Shown piece by piece: positions 46,826-55,273 of a stretch of DNA of 64,000 bases. Origin of the DNA: Paeniglutamicibacter terrestris (GTDB taxonomy: Bacteria; Actinomycetota; Actinomycetes; Actinomycetales; Micrococcaceae); assembly GCF_012271785.1 (NCBI RefSeq), contig NZ_JAAWVT010000008.1, positions 124,001-188,000 of the forward strand, given 5' to 3'. The translations under genes and the position numbers were made by a program. Every line of letters starts with the position of its first letter. Position 1 is the first letter of the stretch. A model generated the notes under the pieces. The model saw only the letters and a list, made by a program, of their open reading frames with translations. It searched no databases and was not told where the DNA came from.

Positions 46826-47311
46826 ATGCAACAACTTGACGCAACCGACCTGAAAATACTTTCCGCCATGTGCCGCCATCCGAAGGCCAGCGCGGTGTCC
46901 TTGGCCACCGAATTGGGGCTGAGCCGCAATACCGTTCAGGCACGGTTGGCACGGATAGAAACGGGTGAGGCGCTCTTGCCCTTTGAACAGCGCGTCAATC
47001 CGGCGGCCCTCGGTTTTGGGCTAGTGAGTTTCGTGAATATTCATGTGCGCCAGCGAATGCTGCACAGCATCGTGGAGCAGCTGCGCACCATTCCGGAGAT
47101 TGTTGAGGCACACGGTGTCACCGGATCCGCCGATATCCTCGCGCGCGTGGTGGCGGCAAGTGCCGAGGAACTGTTCCGAGTTAACGGACAGATCTTGGAC
47201 ATCGCCGGCGTCGAACGAGCCGACACCTCACTCTCGATGGCCGAACTGATCCCCCACCGCACCCTGCCACTGATGGAGCTGGGATTGGGAAATACTCCGG
47301 GCAGCAACTGA
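46826..47311 (+). CDS. Lrp/AsnC-family regulator
   Basis: A regulator of 161 residues with an N-terminal winged helix (LDATDLKILSAMCRHPKASA, then LATELGLSRNTVQARLARIE) and a C-terminal RAM ligand domain (FVNIHVRQRMLHSIVEQL, AHGVTGSADILARVVA). Divergence from the 2-oxoacid dehydrogenase operon is the classic BkdR/Lrp arrangement, with branched-chain amino acids as likely effectors. I start it at ATG 46826 (MQQLDATD). TGCTAATCT just upstream looks like a -10 region, leaving a very short leader. Confidence 0.93.
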   Translation: MQQLDATDLKILSAMCRHPKASAVSLATELGLSRNTVQARLARIETGEALLPFEQRVNPAALGFGLVSFVNIHVRQRMLHSIVEQLRTIPEIVEAHGVTGSADILARVVAASAEELFRVNGQILDIAGVERADTSLSMAELIPHRTLPLMELGLGNTPGSN

Positions 47312-47331
47312 CCTTCCTTTTCCCTTGCGGG

Positions 47332-47376
47332 CACCAAAGCGGCGCCACTTCTAGATGAAGTGGCGCCGCTTTGGTG
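47332..47376. terminator. Terminator between Lrp and symporter genes
   Basis: CACCAAAGCGGCGCCACTTC pairs perfectly over 20 bp around a 5-nt loop and is followed by TTTA on the plus strand. It separates the convergent lrp and symporter genes and should work on both. Confidence 0.9.
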
Positions 47377-47423
47377 TTTATGCTCGGCGGCGGACTTTAG
47401 GCCCACCGCTTTGGTTCATTTTC

Positions 47424-49052
47424 TTAGTGGTCCACGGCCTTTTCGGCGCCGATGCCGGTGAGTGAACGAACTTCCATTTCCGCGGACTTGATCGGATCTT
47501 CGGTGTTCTTATCCAACACCGAGCCCAACCAGCCCAGGAAGAAGGCCAACGGGATGGAAACGATGCCCGGGTTTGAGAGCGGGAAGATCGAGAAGTCGGC
47601 TCCAACGATCATCGAGGTCGGCAGACCGGACATGACCGGGGAGAAGACAATCAGGATGATGGCCGAGGCCAAACCGCCAACCATGGACCAAACGGCGCCT
47701 TGGGTGGTGAACTTCTTCCAGAACAGCGAGTACAGGATGGTCGGCAGGTTGGCCGATGCTGCCACCGCGAAGGCCAGAGCCACCAGGAAGGCAACATTCT
47801 GCCCCTGAGCACCAATGCCGCCGACAATCGCGAAGATGCCGATGACGATGACGGTGCGGCGGGCAACCTTCATTTCCTTCTCCGGAGTGCTCTTACCCTT
47901 GGCGATCACCGAGGCGTAGACATCATGAGCGAAGGAAGCTGCAGCGGTAATGGTCAGACCCGCCACCACCGCCAAGATCGTGGCGAAAGCAACGGCGGAA
48001 ATCAAGCCGAGCAACAGCGGGCCACCGAGTTCGAAGGCCAGCAGCGGAGCCGCGGAGTTCACGCCACCGGGGGCGGCCTTGATCTTATCCGCACCAATCA
48101 GCGCGCCGGCGCCGTAGCCCAGCACCAGGGTGAAGAGGTAGAAACCACCGATGAGCCAGATGGCCCAGACAACCGACTTGCGTGCTTCCTTGGCGGTGGG
48201 AACCGTGTAGAAGCGCATCAGCACGTGCGGCAGACCAGCAGTACCGAGCACCAGTGCCAGAGCCAGAGAGATGAAGTCGATCTTTGAGGTTTCGGATTTG
48301 CCGTACTGCATGCCCGGGTTCAGGATGTCGGGGGTACCGGCGGATTCAACCGCGGCACCCAGCAGTGCGGAGAAGTTGAAGCCGAACTGGGCCAACACCA
48401 TGATGGTCATGACAAACGCGCCGGCGATCAACAAGCAGGCCTTGATGATCTGTACCCAGGTGGTGCCCTTCATGCCGCCGATCAGCACGTACATGATCAT
48501 CAGGGCGCCAACAACAACGATGACCAGGGATTGGCCGAGCTTGCCGTCAATACCCAGCAGCAGGGAAACCAGCGCGCCGGCGCCAGCCATCTGAGCCAGC
48601 AGGTAGAACACGCAGACCGCGAGGGTGGAGATGGCGGCGGCGATGCGCACCGGACGCTGACGCAGGCGGAAGGACAGCACATCGGCCATGGTGAACTTGC
48701 CGGTGTTACGTAGCAGCTCCGCGACCAGCAGCAGGGCCACCAACCAAGCAACGAGGAAACCGATGGAGTACAGGAAGCCGTCGTAGCCGTTGATGGCGAT
48801 GGCCCCGACGATGCCCAGGAAGGACGCGGCGGAGAGATAGTCTCCGGCGATCGCCGTACCGTTCTGGGTTCCGGTGAAGGAACGGCCACCGGCGTAGTAG
48901 TCAGCGGCTGTCTTGTTGTTTTTTGAGGCCTTGAGCACCACGATCAGTGTGATGCCCACAAAGAGGCCGAAGATGCCGATGTTGACCCACGGGTTTCCGA
49001 CCTTGGTCGATTCGGCGGCGGCGGCGAGGACCGAAGACGTAAGAATGTTCAT
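47424..49052 (-). CDS. Solute:sodium symporter, acetate/monocarboxylate type (SSS 1)
   Basis: This 542-residue carrier has about 13 hydrophobic helices and is of the ActP/MctC branch. Signatures include DYYAGGRSFTGTQNGTAIAGDYLSAASFLG and LALVLGTAGLPHVLMRFYTVPTAKEAR, which are specific to acetate permease-like SSS proteins. It would import acetate, pyruvate, propionate or similar acids with sodium or protons. The gene follows a DUF485 gene with three bases between them, the usual pair. It is divergent from a LytS/LytTR system that heads a second symporter operon. Confidence 0.94.
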   Translation of the reverse strand: MNILTSSVLAAAAESTKVGNPWVNIGIFGLFVGITLIVVLKASKNNKTAADYYAGGRSFTGTQNGTAIAGDYLSAASFLGIVGAIAINGYDGFLYSIGFLVAWLVALLLVAELLRNTGKFTMADVLSFRLRQRPVRIAAAISTLAVCVFYLLAQMAGAGALVSLLLGIDGKLGQSLVIVVVGALMIMYVLIGGMKGTTWVQIIKACLLIAGAFVMTIMVLAQFGFNFSALLGAAVESAGTPDILNPGMQYGKSETSKIDFISLALALVLGTAGLPHVLMRFYTVPTAKEARKSVVWAIWLIGGFYLFTLVLGYGAGALIGADKIKAAPGGVNSAAPLLAFELGGPLLLGLISAVAFATILAVVAGLTITAAASFAHDVYASVIAKGKSTPEKEMKVARRTVIVIGIFAIVGGIGAQGQNVAFLVALAFAVAASANLPTILYSLFWKKFTTQGAVWSMVGGLASAIILIVFSPVMSGLPTSMIVGADFSIFPLSNPGIVSIPLAFFLGWLGSVLDKNTEDPIKSAEMEVRSLTGIGAEKAVDH

Positions 49053-49055
49053 GGC

Positions 49056-49400
49056 CTATTCCCCTTCCTGTGCTTCGAGGCGCGTGCGGATCGCCGTTGC
49101 CTTCGGATCTATTTTCCTGTTGCTGTAGGACACGTACGCTGCGGTGATGCCAAAGGTGGAGACGAACTGCAGCAGGCCCAGCAGCAGACCCATGTTGAAG
49201 TTTCCCCATACCTTGATGGACATAAACTCGTGCGCATAGTCGGCCAGCAGGACGTAGGCGAAGTACCACAACAGGAAAATCACTGCCATGGGGAACACGA
49301 AGCTGCGGTGAGTCTTGCGTAACTCGGTGAATTCCGCAGAATCCTGTTCGTGTTGGAAATCGATACCGGACCCAATGTCCGATTCCGGGGTGGTGCTCAT
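49056..49400 (-). CDS. DUF485 small membrane partner of SSS 1
   Basis: This 114-residue protein has two helices (VFPMAVIFLLWYFAYVLLADYA and MGLLLGLLQFVSTFGITAAYVSYS) and the DUF485 pattern FTELRKTHRSFVFP. DUF485 genes sit directly before acetate-type symporters in many bacteria and are thought to form a complex with them. A GTGA-N6-TCAC site lies 97-110 bases upstream. Confidence 0.93.
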   Translation of the reverse strand: MSTTPESDIGSGIDFQHEQDSAEFTELRKTHRSFVFPMAVIFLLWYFAYVLLADYAHEFMSIKVWGNFNMGLLLGLLQFVSTFGITAAYVSYSNRKIDPKATAIRTRLEAQEGE

Positions 49401-49496
49401 GACTCCTCCTTATAAGGGGTTCAAGGCGCCAGGTGCGAGATCTACGCACCCACACACCGGCTCATCCCGGCATCCTTGGCGCTCCACCTGACAATG

Positions 49497-49510
49497 GTGA
49501 CTGAGATCAC
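49497..49510. promoter_or_regulatory. CRP/GlxR-like site before the SSS 1 operon
   Basis: GTGA-CTGAGA-TCAC has the exact spacing and core of CRP/GlxR boxes, with the same outer G and T as the site at 42990. It lies in the divergent region between the DUF485 gene and the LytS-type kinase gene and could act on either. Confidence 0.55.
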
Positions 49511-49641
49511 TCTGTTGCATGGGAGGCATCAGGGGAAGAGAGTCACAAGCCCCATCCGCCCAACGGTCACCCGCATGCGCCAAACGGCGCCGGACCTCGA
49601 CGAACGGTGTGCCCACACGCACCCCGCGTAGGCTTATAAAC

Positions 49642-50841
49642 ATGCTCTCCACCGCCCTGCAGATGACCCTGATCGTCACCACAGTTGTGGTCGGCGGCGC
49701 CCTGGTGGGCTTCCTCGGCTTCAGAATTGCCCGCTCAACCCGCGACTTGGGAACAGACGCGGAAAAGGCGACGTTCCAAACACTGCACCAAGTCTCGGTC
49801 GCCGCCCCGCACCTGGCCCAAGGACTGACCCCAGAAGGGGCGGCCAAGGCCGCTAAACACCTGCGCACCGTACTGGCCGCCCAGGCGCTGGTCATCACCG
49901 ATACCTCGGCAGTCTTGGCGGTGGACGGCAGCATCCCTGAATCCGAAGAGCGTGGGACGGCCGCAGCTCTTGAACTCGCGGCAACAGCCCTGTCCACCAC
50001 CCGGACCCAGGTGAAACGCTCGGATTCCACCGACCTGGTCTGCGCCCCGATCATGGTCGGCGGCACCCCCGTGGGCACGGTGGCCGCCTATATCCCCCGC
50101 GCCGGGGCCGGCTTTGTGCGCGCGGTGGCGGAAGTTGCTGCCTGGGTTGCGGCCCAGGTGGGGCTCGCCGAACTCGATTCTTCCCGCGCCCTATTGATGG
50201 AGGCCGAGGTCCGTGCCCTGCGCGCGCAAATCAGTCCGCACTTCATCTACAACTCGCTGAACGCCATCGCCTCCTTTATCACCACCGATCCGGCCCGGGC
50301 GCGCGAGTTGGTAGTCGAGTTCGCCGATTTCACGCGTTATTCCTTCCGCCGCCATGGTGACTTCACCACGCTGGCCGAGGAGCTCACGGCCATCGACAGG
50401 TACCTCTTGCTCGAGAAGGCACGCTTCGGCGAACGCATCAAGGTCTCCCTAGCCATCGCCCCGGAGGTCTTGGCCACGGCAATACCGTTTTTGAGCTTGC
50501 AGCCACTGGTGGAAAACGCCGTACGTCACGGACTGGAATCAAAACCCGGCGGCGGGCAGATCACCATCAGCGCCTCCGATTCCGGGGAGTACGCGCTGAT
50601 CACCGTCGAGGACGATGGAGTGGGCATCGATCCGTCGGCACTGGCCGCGGTGCTGGCAGGAACCACCGAGTCCATTCACGTGGGCCTGCGCAATGTGGAT
50701 GTTCGCTTGCGCCAGGTTTATGGGGATGCTCATGGGTTGGTCATTGATACCGCGCCCGGAGCCGGGACGCTGATTACCATGCGCATTCCGAAGTTCCGTC
50801 CCGGCGTTGAGCCCACAGCCCCGCGCCAAAGTGCCCACTAA
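49642..50841 (+). CDS. LytS/YehU-family sensor histidine kinase with reduced sensor
   Basis: A kinase of 399 residues that starts at ATG 49642 (MLSTALQMTL). One N-terminal helix (about 7-28) is followed by a GAF-like region (about 45-175). The His_kinase region has phospho-acceptor His200 in RAQISPHFIYNSLNAI, then LQPLVENAVRHGLESK and VEDDGVGI. The multi-helix 5TMR sensor of LytS and YehU/BtsS is absent. The gene heads an operon with the LytTR regulator, a small membrane protein and a second symporter. Relatives (BtsSR, YpdAB, LytST) respond to pyruvate and control its carriers, so a monocarboxylate signal is likely. Confidence 0.92.
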   Translation: MLSTALQMTLIVTTVVVGGALVGFLGFRIARSTRDLGTDAEKATFQTLHQVSVAAPHLAQGLTPEGAAKAAKHLRTVLAAQALVITDTSAVLAVDGSIPESEERGTAAALELAATALSTTRTQVKRSDSTDLVCAPIMVGGTPVGTVAAYIPRAGAGFVRAVAEVAAWVAAQVGLAELDSSRALLMEAEVRALRAQISPHFIYNSLNAIASFITTDPARARELVVEFADFTRYSFRRHGDFTTLAEELTAIDRYLLLEKARFGERIKVSLAIAPEVLATAIPFLSLQPLVENAVRHGLESKPGGGQITISASDSGEYALITVEDDGVGIDPSALAAVLAGTTESIHVGLRNVDVRLRQVYGDAHGLVIDTAPGAGTLITMRIPKFRPGVEPTAPRQSAH

Positions 50842-50886
50842 CGCGCCCAAAGCCGCCGCGGCAGCTAAGCCGGGTAAAATGTCTTC

Positions 50887-51603
50887 ATGATTAACGTGGT
50901 CGTCGCGGACGATGAACTGCCTGCCGTAGCGGAATTGGCTCATCTTTTGTCCCTCGATGCACGGGTGGGGTCCATCCACCGGGCGAACTCCGGTGCCGAG
51001 GCACTCAAGGCGCTCGAAGAATTTGAGATCGACGCGCTCTTTTTAGACATACATATGCCCGCGCTCTCCGGTTTGGACATCGCACGGGTCATCTCCCGCT
51101 TCACCCGCCCGCCTGCCGTCGTTTTTGTCACCGCCGATGAGGACCAAGCGCTGGAGGCCTTCGAATTGGCCGCCCTCGATTACGTGCTCAAACCGGTACG
51201 CCCCGAGCGTTTGGCCGAATCGATCCGCCGTATCTGCGAGCTGGCTGAGGAAGACAGCACTAAGCCGGAGATGATCACCGTGGAAAAGGGCGGGATCACC
51301 AAGCTGATCCGCCGCGACGAGGTCCACTACGTACAGGCGCAGGGCGACTACGCCCGACTGCACACCCAGGACTCTTCGTATTTGATTCGTGTGCCGCTGA
51401 ATGATCTGGAACAGCAGTGGGGTCCGGCCGGATACATCCGCATCCACCGCTCCTACTTGGTGGCCATGGACAGAATATCTACGGTCAAGCTGGCCACCGG
51501 CAAGGCCTCGGTTCTCATCGATGGCACCGAGCTGCCGGTCTCGCGTCGAGCCCTTCCCTATCTGCGTGAGCGCATGGCAGCGAATCGAGTCAGGCCGCTG
51601 TGA
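50887..51603 (+). CDS. LytTR-family response regulator
   Basis: This 238-residue regulator has an N-terminal receiver (Asp54 in ALFLDIHMPALSG, Lys102 in YVLKPV) and a C-terminal LytTR DNA-binding domain (KGGITKLIRRDEVHYVQAQG, then YIRIHRSYLVAMDRI). It lies 45 bases behind the kinase gene and overlaps the next small gene by four bases (GTGA). Likely targets are the symporter genes on both sides. Confidence 0.95.
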   Translation: MINVVVADDELPAVAELAHLLSLDARVGSIHRANSGAEALKALEEFEIDALFLDIHMPALSGLDIARVISRFTRPPAVVFVTADEDQALEAFELAALDYVLKPVRPERLAESIRRICELAEEDSTKPEMITVEKGGITKLIRRDEVHYVQAQGDYARLHTQDSSYLIRVPLNDLEQQWGPAGYIRIHRSYLVAMDRISTVKLATGKASVLIDGTELPVSRRALPYLRERMAANRVRPL

Positions 51604-52025
51604 CTCCCGAGGGACCCGTTACGCCGGATCCATTGGCTCGCCCGTCGGCGGATCCGCCCCAGGATCCATTCCGTCTGCCGGCTCCTACCGGTGCCCGGGT
51701 GCGGGTCAGCGCCCCGGCCGGGGGAACACCCAGGCTCCCCCGCTCCTCCTCCCACGATCCCGTGGACACGTTTTACGTCCGTTCGCTGATTCGCAGTCAG
51801 TTGCGACTGGCCGCCTCCGTGGCCTTGGGCTTCTTGTTGCTGTTGGTGGGACTTGCGGTCATGGTCTTCACCTGGCCGCAGATCAACGACATCCGCTTCC
51901 TCACCATCCCGTTGCCCTGGTGGCTCTTGGGCCTTGGCGTTTACCCGCTGATCCTGCTGTGCGCGTTCTTGTTTAATCATGCGGCGGCGCGCAATGAAGC
52001 CAAGTACAGGAGCATTGTCCGATGA
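51600..52025 (+). CDS. DUF485-like small membrane protein, partner of SSS 2
   Basis: This 141-residue protein has a Pro-rich soluble N-terminal half, then FYVRSLIRSQLRLAASVALG and two helices (LGFLLLLVGLAVMVFTW and WWLLGLGVYPLILLCAFLF), ending NHAAARNEAKYRSIV. The layout and position match the small subunits that precede SSS symporters, though the N-terminus is longer than in ordinary DUF485 proteins. The GTG start overlaps the regulator stop and the end overlaps the symporter start, so all four genes form one coupled transcript. Confidence 0.85.
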   Translation: MTPEGPVTPDPLARPSADPPQDPFRLPAPTGARVRVSAPAGGTPRLPRSSSHDPVDTFYVRSLIRSQLRLAASVALGFLLLLVGLAVMVFTWPQINDIRFLTIPLPWWLLGLGVYPLILLCAFLFNHAAARNEAKYRSIVR

Positions 52026-53506
52026 TCAATCCCACCGTCTCGATGCTCGCGGTGTTGCTGGTCTCGGTGAGTACGGTTTTGATCGCCATCAACGGTTTGC
52101 GACTCTCGCGCACCACCGGGGACTTTTACGTGGCGTCTCGCACCGTTCGACCCTGGTGGAATGCCAGCGCAATTGGTGGAGAGTATCTCTCCGCCGCATC
52201 CTTTTTAGGTATTGCCGGACTGATCGTCATCTCCGGGCAGGACGGACTCTGGTTCCCCATCGGCTACACGGCCGGCTACCTGATGCTGCTGCTCTTTGTT
52301 GCTGCCCCGCTGCGACGATCGCGCGCCTATACGATCCCGGACTTTGCGCAGATCAGGCTGGGCTCCATCAAGCTGCGCCGGCTCACCAGTTTTTTGGTGG
52401 TGGTCATCTGCTGGCTCTACATCGTCCCGCAGCTCCACGGCGCGGCGCTGACCCTCGGCATTAGCACCGGGCTACCCGGCTGGCTGGGGTCGGCGCTGGT
52501 TATGGGCATCGTCTGCGTGACCGTGTTGGCCGGCGGCATGCGCTCTATCACCTTCGTCCAAGCCTTCCAGTACTGGCTCAAGCTGGCCGCGCTGGCGATC
52601 CCCACGGTCTTCCTGCTGCTGCATCTTGGCCTCAGCGGGGAATCGGCCACGCTCGGCGGGGCCGTCTTTGATACGGGTACCGAGCCCGGCGCCAGCAGAG
52701 GGCTGTACTACAACATCTCGCTGCTGGTGGCCTTGCTTTTTGGCACCCTAGGTCTGCCGCACGTGCTCGTGCGTTTTTACACCAACCCAGACGGGCCGTC
52801 TGCCCGCAAAACCACCGCAATAGTGCTTGGTCTGCTGTCCCTCTTTTATCTCTTCCCCACGGTGTTGGGCATTTTGGGCCGGGCCTATACCCCGGAGCTC
52901 GCCAGCAACGGCAACGCAGATGCCACGGTGTTATTACTGCCCAGCCGCATTTTGGGTGGCATGGCCGGGGACGCGGTAACAGCGATTATCATCGGCGGTG
53001 CCTTTGCCGCGTTCCTCTCCACGTCCTCCGGATTGGTGGTCTCCTTGGCGGGCACCATATCCCAGGATCTTTTCGGCGGAACGGTGCGAGGATTTAGGAT
53101 TTCCGCGGTCATCGCCACGGTGGTGCCGCTCGGATTGGCCTTGGGGACCAGCAGTTTGGCACTGGCCGGGGCCATCGGCTCGGTCTTTGCCTTCACCGCC
53201 TGCACCATTTGTCCGCTGCTGCTGCTGGGAATCTGGTGGCGTGGACTCACCGTTGCCGGCGCGATCTCCGGCATGCTCACCGGGGCCTTGGGCTGCGGCT
53301 TCGCCCTCTTTGCGGCCACCTTGGTACCCAATCAACCCGATTCGCTTCACGACCTGCTCGCCCAACCCGCCGCGTGGTGTGTGCCGCTGGCCTTCTTGGT
53401 GATGGTTTTGGTCTCCCGCTTCAGCAGGCATCGCGCCCCGGCACGCGTGGATGCTGTCATGGCTCGGCTGCATGTGCCCGAGGCCGTCAACGACTCGTTG
53501 AGCTGA
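52022..53506 (+). CDS. Solute:sodium symporter (SSS 2)
   Basis: This 494-residue symporter has about 13 helices and is of the same branch as SSS 1: DFYVASRTVRPWWNASAIGGEYLSAASFLG and LLFGTLGLPHVLVRFYTNPDGPSARK. It begins with an ATGA overlap to the small membrane gene. The sequence is clearly divergent from SSS 1, so a different acid or affinity is likely. It ends the LytS/LytTR operon and is closed by a terminator at 53574-53620. Confidence 0.93.
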   Translation: MINPTVSMLAVLLVSVSTVLIAINGLRLSRTTGDFYVASRTVRPWWNASAIGGEYLSAASFLGIAGLIVISGQDGLWFPIGYTAGYLMLLLFVAAPLRRSRAYTIPDFAQIRLGSIKLRRLTSFLVVVICWLYIVPQLHGAALTLGISTGLPGWLGSALVMGIVCVTVLAGGMRSITFVQAFQYWLKLAALAIPTVFLLLHLGLSGESATLGGAVFDTGTEPGASRGLYYNISLLVALLFGTLGLPHVLVRFYTNPDGPSARKTTAIVLGLLSLFYLFPTVLGILGRAYTPELASNGNADATVLLLPSRILGGMAGDAVTAIIIGGAFAAFLSTSSGLVVSLAGTISQDLFGGTVRGFRISAVIATVVPLGLALGTSSLALAGAIGSVFAFTACTICPLLLLGIWWRGLTVAGAISGMLTGALGCGFALFAATLVPNQPDSLHDLLAQPAAWCVPLAFLVMVLVSRFSRHRAPARVDAVMARLHVPEAVNDSLS

Positions 53507-53573
53507 AGTACCGATTCTCCCGCCGCGGCGTTCGGGGAGTTTGATGCTGACTGTTTGGTGCTGGATACAAAAA

Positions 53574-53620
53574 TACGAATGCGGTTGGTTTGACGTTCCG
53601 TCAATCCAACCGCATTCGTA
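53574..53620. terminator. Terminator between SSS 2 and DivIVA-repeat genes
   Basis: TACGAATGCGGTTGG and TTGACG pair with their complements across a T-T mismatch and a 3-nt loop, a 22-position hairpin between convergent genes. Confidence 0.85.
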
Positions 53621-53637
53621 TGTGCTGAAAGGTGTGT

Positions 53638-54222
53638 CTAGTCGATCGAGGCCATGAGCTCAACGACGCGATCCAAGAAAGCATCAACCTGAGATTCCTC
53701 GTAGCCGTGTTCTCCGTCGGCTCGGCGGAACTCCGCGCGGCGAACGGCATCAACGCTCATCGGGGTGTCCTTCTCAAAGTAATCGATGAGCTGGTCGCAG
53801 ATCTTGTCAACGTCTTGGACGTTGTAGCTCGATGCGTTGGCACGCGAGGGGCGACGGAAGCGCTCCCCCGGCGAACGGTGCAGACGGCCGCGCAGGATCG
53901 CCGAGAGCCGACCCACCTGCTGCAGCCAAGCATCTTCCCCGCTGGAATTGATCATGGCGTCGCGTTCACGCTGCGCAAAGACGTCCTCGAGTCGGTCCAG
54001 GGCGCCGTCAACCTCGCGGGCGCTGTAGCCACCGCGCTGGGCAGGGAAGACTGTGCGGCGAACCATGTGGCTGGTGACGATCGCATCGTCGTCTCCCTCG
54101 CCGTTAAAAGTAGCGCGGGCACGAGCGAGGAACACATCCACCTGTTTGGTGTTGTAGCCGAATTCCTTCTCCCCCACACACTCAAAGGGGCGGGGGGCCG
54201 GCTGTGCCTTGTCCTGACTCAC
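53638..54222 (-). CDS. DivIVA-domain repeat protein
   Basis: This protein of about 194 residues contains four short DivIVA-type motifs: EFGYNTKQVDVFL, GGYSAREVDGAL, SSYNVQDVDKIC and HGYEESQVDAFL. The motif (Gly-Tyr, then Val-Asp) is that of the DivIVA N-terminal membrane-binding segment; repeated copies without a long coiled coil mark a distinct actinobacterial family of unknown role. I start it at GTG 54222, which has AAGGAAAG 4 nt upstream, instead of the longer open frame. It normally sits between cdsA/rlmN and dxr; here 32 kb separate it from dxr. Confidence 0.88.
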   Translation of the reverse strand: MSQDKAQPAPRPFECVGEKEFGYNTKQVDVFLARARATFNGEGDDDAIVTSHMVRRTVFPAQRGGYSAREVDGALDRLEDVFAQRERDAMINSSGEDAWLQQVGRLSAILRGRLHRSPGERFRRPSRANASSYNVQDVDKICDQLIDYFEKDTPMSVDAVRRAEFRRADGEHGYEESQVDAFLDRVVELMASID

Positions 54223-54340
54223 AATTCTTTCCTTGATCTTGGTTTGCGTATCGGTGAACCGACACAATTCAGCTGCGAATAATACTGTGGCCCTCTGGCT
54301 TGCCACATATCCATCTTAGGGAACCTTGGGGTGCGTTGGA

Positions 54341-55273
54341 CTAGAGCGCGCCGGGGATCAGCAAAATGCTCAGCACATAGGTCACTGGAACGGCAAAAAC
54401 GACCGAGTCCAACCTATCCATGATCCCGCCGTGTCCCGGCAGAATCGTGCTCATGTCCTTGATGCCCAGTTCCCGCTTCACCATGGATTCCGCTAAATCA
54501 CCCGAGGTGGCAGCGGCAACGGTGGCCACGGCCAAGAGAATGCCGACCCACCAATGGGTGTTGAGCAGGAAGATTGCACAGAGGACACCCACGAGGGTGG
54601 CCCCCGCAACAGATCCGGCAAAGCCTTCCCAAGATTTTTTGGGACTGATTTTTGGCGCCATGGGATGTTTTCCGAAGAGTACCCCCACCAAGTATCCAAA
54701 GGTGTCGTTGGAGACCACCAACAACATCATCACGGTGATCAGCAGGTGTCCGCCGGGCTCGTTGAGTAGCAATACGGCGAAGCTCACCATCAGCGGTACC
54801 CAGATGAGCAGGAAGACCCCGGAGATGATTGAGGCAACGGATTTCGCCGGTCCCTCAAAGATGCGCCAGAGGAACATCAACAGAACACTTGCCATCAGGG
54901 CCATGCCCAGTGCTTCCAAGCCACCGTAGTACGCGGAAAACGGCATGGCTACCCCGGCAACTGCCAGCGGAACCATGGGAACCTCGATGCCGTTGCCGTT
55001 TAGAGCGCGGGACACTTCCCAGCAGCCCAGAACCCCAAAGACCGCCACCGTAGCCACAAAGGCCACCGGCAGCAGGAACAGGCCGGTGAGCACCACACCC
55101 ATCAACACCAGACCCACGATGATGGCAGCGGGCAGGTCACGCCCGGCACGAGAGCTCTTAGGGGTGGCGGCCTTACTGCTGCGTCGGGTTAACGACTCGG
55201 CCCCGCCGGCGGCCGGAGAAGGGACAGGACGGGAACCTGTGGCTCCTTCGCTCGGCTCGGTGGGATTCGACAT
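54341..55273 (-). CDS. cdsA: Phosphatidate cytidylyltransferase
   Basis: CdsA makes CDP-diacylglycerol for all phospholipids. The 310-residue protein has a charged N-terminal tail of about 48 residues, then about eight helices. The family signature is GDLAESMVKRELGIKDMSTI followed by LPGHGGIMDRLDS, with SNDTFGYLVGVLFG before it. The start overlaps the frr stop by one base (TAATG). The order frr-cdsA is conserved across bacteria. Confidence 0.97.
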   Translation of the reverse strand: MSNPTEPSEGATGSRPVPSPAAGGAESLTRRSSKAATPKSSRAGRDLPAAIIVGLVLMGVVLTGLFLLPVAFVATVAVFGVLGCWEVSRALNGNGIEVPMVPLAVAGVAMPFSAYYGGLEALGMALMASVLLMFLWRIFEGPAKSVASIISGVFLLIWVPLMVSFAVLLLNEPGGHLLITVMMLLVVSNDTFGYLVGVLFGKHPMAPKISPKKSWEGFAGSVAGATLVGVLCAIFLLNTHWWVGILLAVATVAAATSGDLAESMVKRELGIKDMSTILPGHGGIMDRLDSVVFAVPVTYVLSILLIPGAL

